Source of the DNA: an uncultured Atopobium sp. | GTDB taxonomy: Bacteria; Actinomycetota; Coriobacteriia; Coriobacteriales; Atopobiaceae | DNA length: 6,251 nt | Direction of reading: 5' to 3' | Assembly (NCBI GenBank): GCA_938041635.1 | Contig: CALIAD010000174.1 | Span: 1 to 6,251 of the forward strand | In this document: piece after piece, positions 5,875 to 6,251 of the stretch | Position numbering within the stretch: the stretch's first letter is position 1 | Layout: each line of letters opens with the position of its first letter | Position numbers and translations under genes: made by a program | Notes under the pieces: model-generated | Database searches by the model: none | Seen by the model: the letters and a program-made list of their open reading frames with translations, nothing else | Told to the model about the DNA's origin: nothing

Positions 5875-6251
5875 GTGGATAATCGGTACACGTTATCAAT
5901 AGTCTTAGAGGTTGTGGCACTCTTTGCTACACCTATTATTTTTGCTGTTGAAATGATATATTTTCCCGATTTTGCCGCAGTATCTTCAATTATTTTAGCG
6001 ATCATTTCAGTTGCATTATTTATGTTAAGTTTTGAGGCAAAGAAGCCCTCAGTTGCCAATTTGGTACCTACTGCCGTCTTTAGCGCCTTAGGGGCTGCGG
6101 GAAGAATTGCCTTTGCGCCACTCGCGTACGTAAAGCCTGTTTCCGCAGTTGCTATCTTCGCGGGAGCGTTTCTTGGCAGGCATGCGGGCTTTTTAGTAGG
6201 TGCCTTATCTGCGCTTCTTTCAAACGTTTTCTTTGGCCAGGGCTCGTGGAC
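5875..6251 (+). CDS. ECF transporter substrate-binding (S) component, 3' partial
   Basis: The frame is open from base 5827 and runs off the window. The best start is GTG at 5875, with GTGAGG at 5864-5869 ending five bases upstream; no ATG is available nearby in frame until well inside the first membrane segment. The visible 125 residues are strongly hydrophobic. Helices lie near 7-30, 34-52, 61-75 and 87-101, followed by a helix around 104-118. The block ALGAAGRIAFAP (71-82), then VKPVSAV (86-92), then ALLSNVFFGQGSW (113-125) is the pattern I associate with one family of ECF S components found with DUF4430 proteins and ECF modules in Firmicutes and Coriobacteriia. S components bind the substrate and topple in the membrane when coupled to EcfT-EcfA-EcfA'. 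Substrate cannot be read from the sequence; a corrinoid is suggested only by the DUF4430 proteins nearby. It is probably on a transcript separate from ecfT-ecfA, because an antisense-oriented gene intervenes. Confidence 0.82.
   Translation, partial: MDNRYTLSIVLEVVALFATPIIFAVEMIYFPDFAAVSSIILAIISVALFMLSFEAKKPSVANLVPTAVFSALGAAGRIAFAPLAYVKPVSAVAIFAGAFLGRHAGFLVGALSALLSNVFFGQGSW

Overview
The window looks like part of a low-to-moderate GC actinobacterial chromosome. The best guess is a Coriobacteriia member of the Atopobium/Lancefieldella/Olsenella type. This rests on the gene set (an ECF transporter with transcobalamin-like DUF4430 surface proteins) and on overall composition; no phylogenetic marker gene is present, so the assignment is an inference.

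Bases 1-5315 hold four tightly packed plus-strand genes joined by start/stop overlaps (TAGTG, TAATG, ATGA). They almost certainly form one translationally coupled operon that begins upstream of the window. The genes are, in order: (1) the C-terminal 747 residues of a large surface protein with an Ig-like segment, a DUF4430/transcobalamin-C-like domain, a PQQ-type beta-propeller, a low-complexity stalk and a C-terminal membrane anchor; (2) a small protein with an N-terminal membrane anchor, a Ser/Thr/Gln-rich stalk and a second DUF4430 domain; (3) EcfT, the transmembrane coupling subunit; (4) a single polypeptide carrying two complete ABC ATPase domains (an EcfA-EcfA' fusion).

Bases 5320-5781 hold a minus-strand gene for a small, very acidic protein with a His/Glu/Asp-rich stretch. 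It converges on the ATPase gene with only 4 bases between the stop codons. Next comes a 93-base divergent intergenic region (5782-5874), followed by a plus-strand gene running off the right edge. The hydrophobic profile and GRIAFAP and FFGQGSW motifs of that last gene mark it as an ECF substrate-binding (S) component.

Together the genes supply every part of an ECF (energy-coupling factor) uptake transporter, A/A', T and S, plus two surface-exposed DUF4430 proteins. DUF4430 is the domain that forms the C-terminal half of animal transcobalamin and intrinsic factor. The most economical hypothesis is therefore a corrinoid (vitamin B12-like) uptake system in which the surface proteins capture ligand and hand it to the S component. 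The ligand is not proven by anything in the window, and no cobalamin riboswitch is visible.
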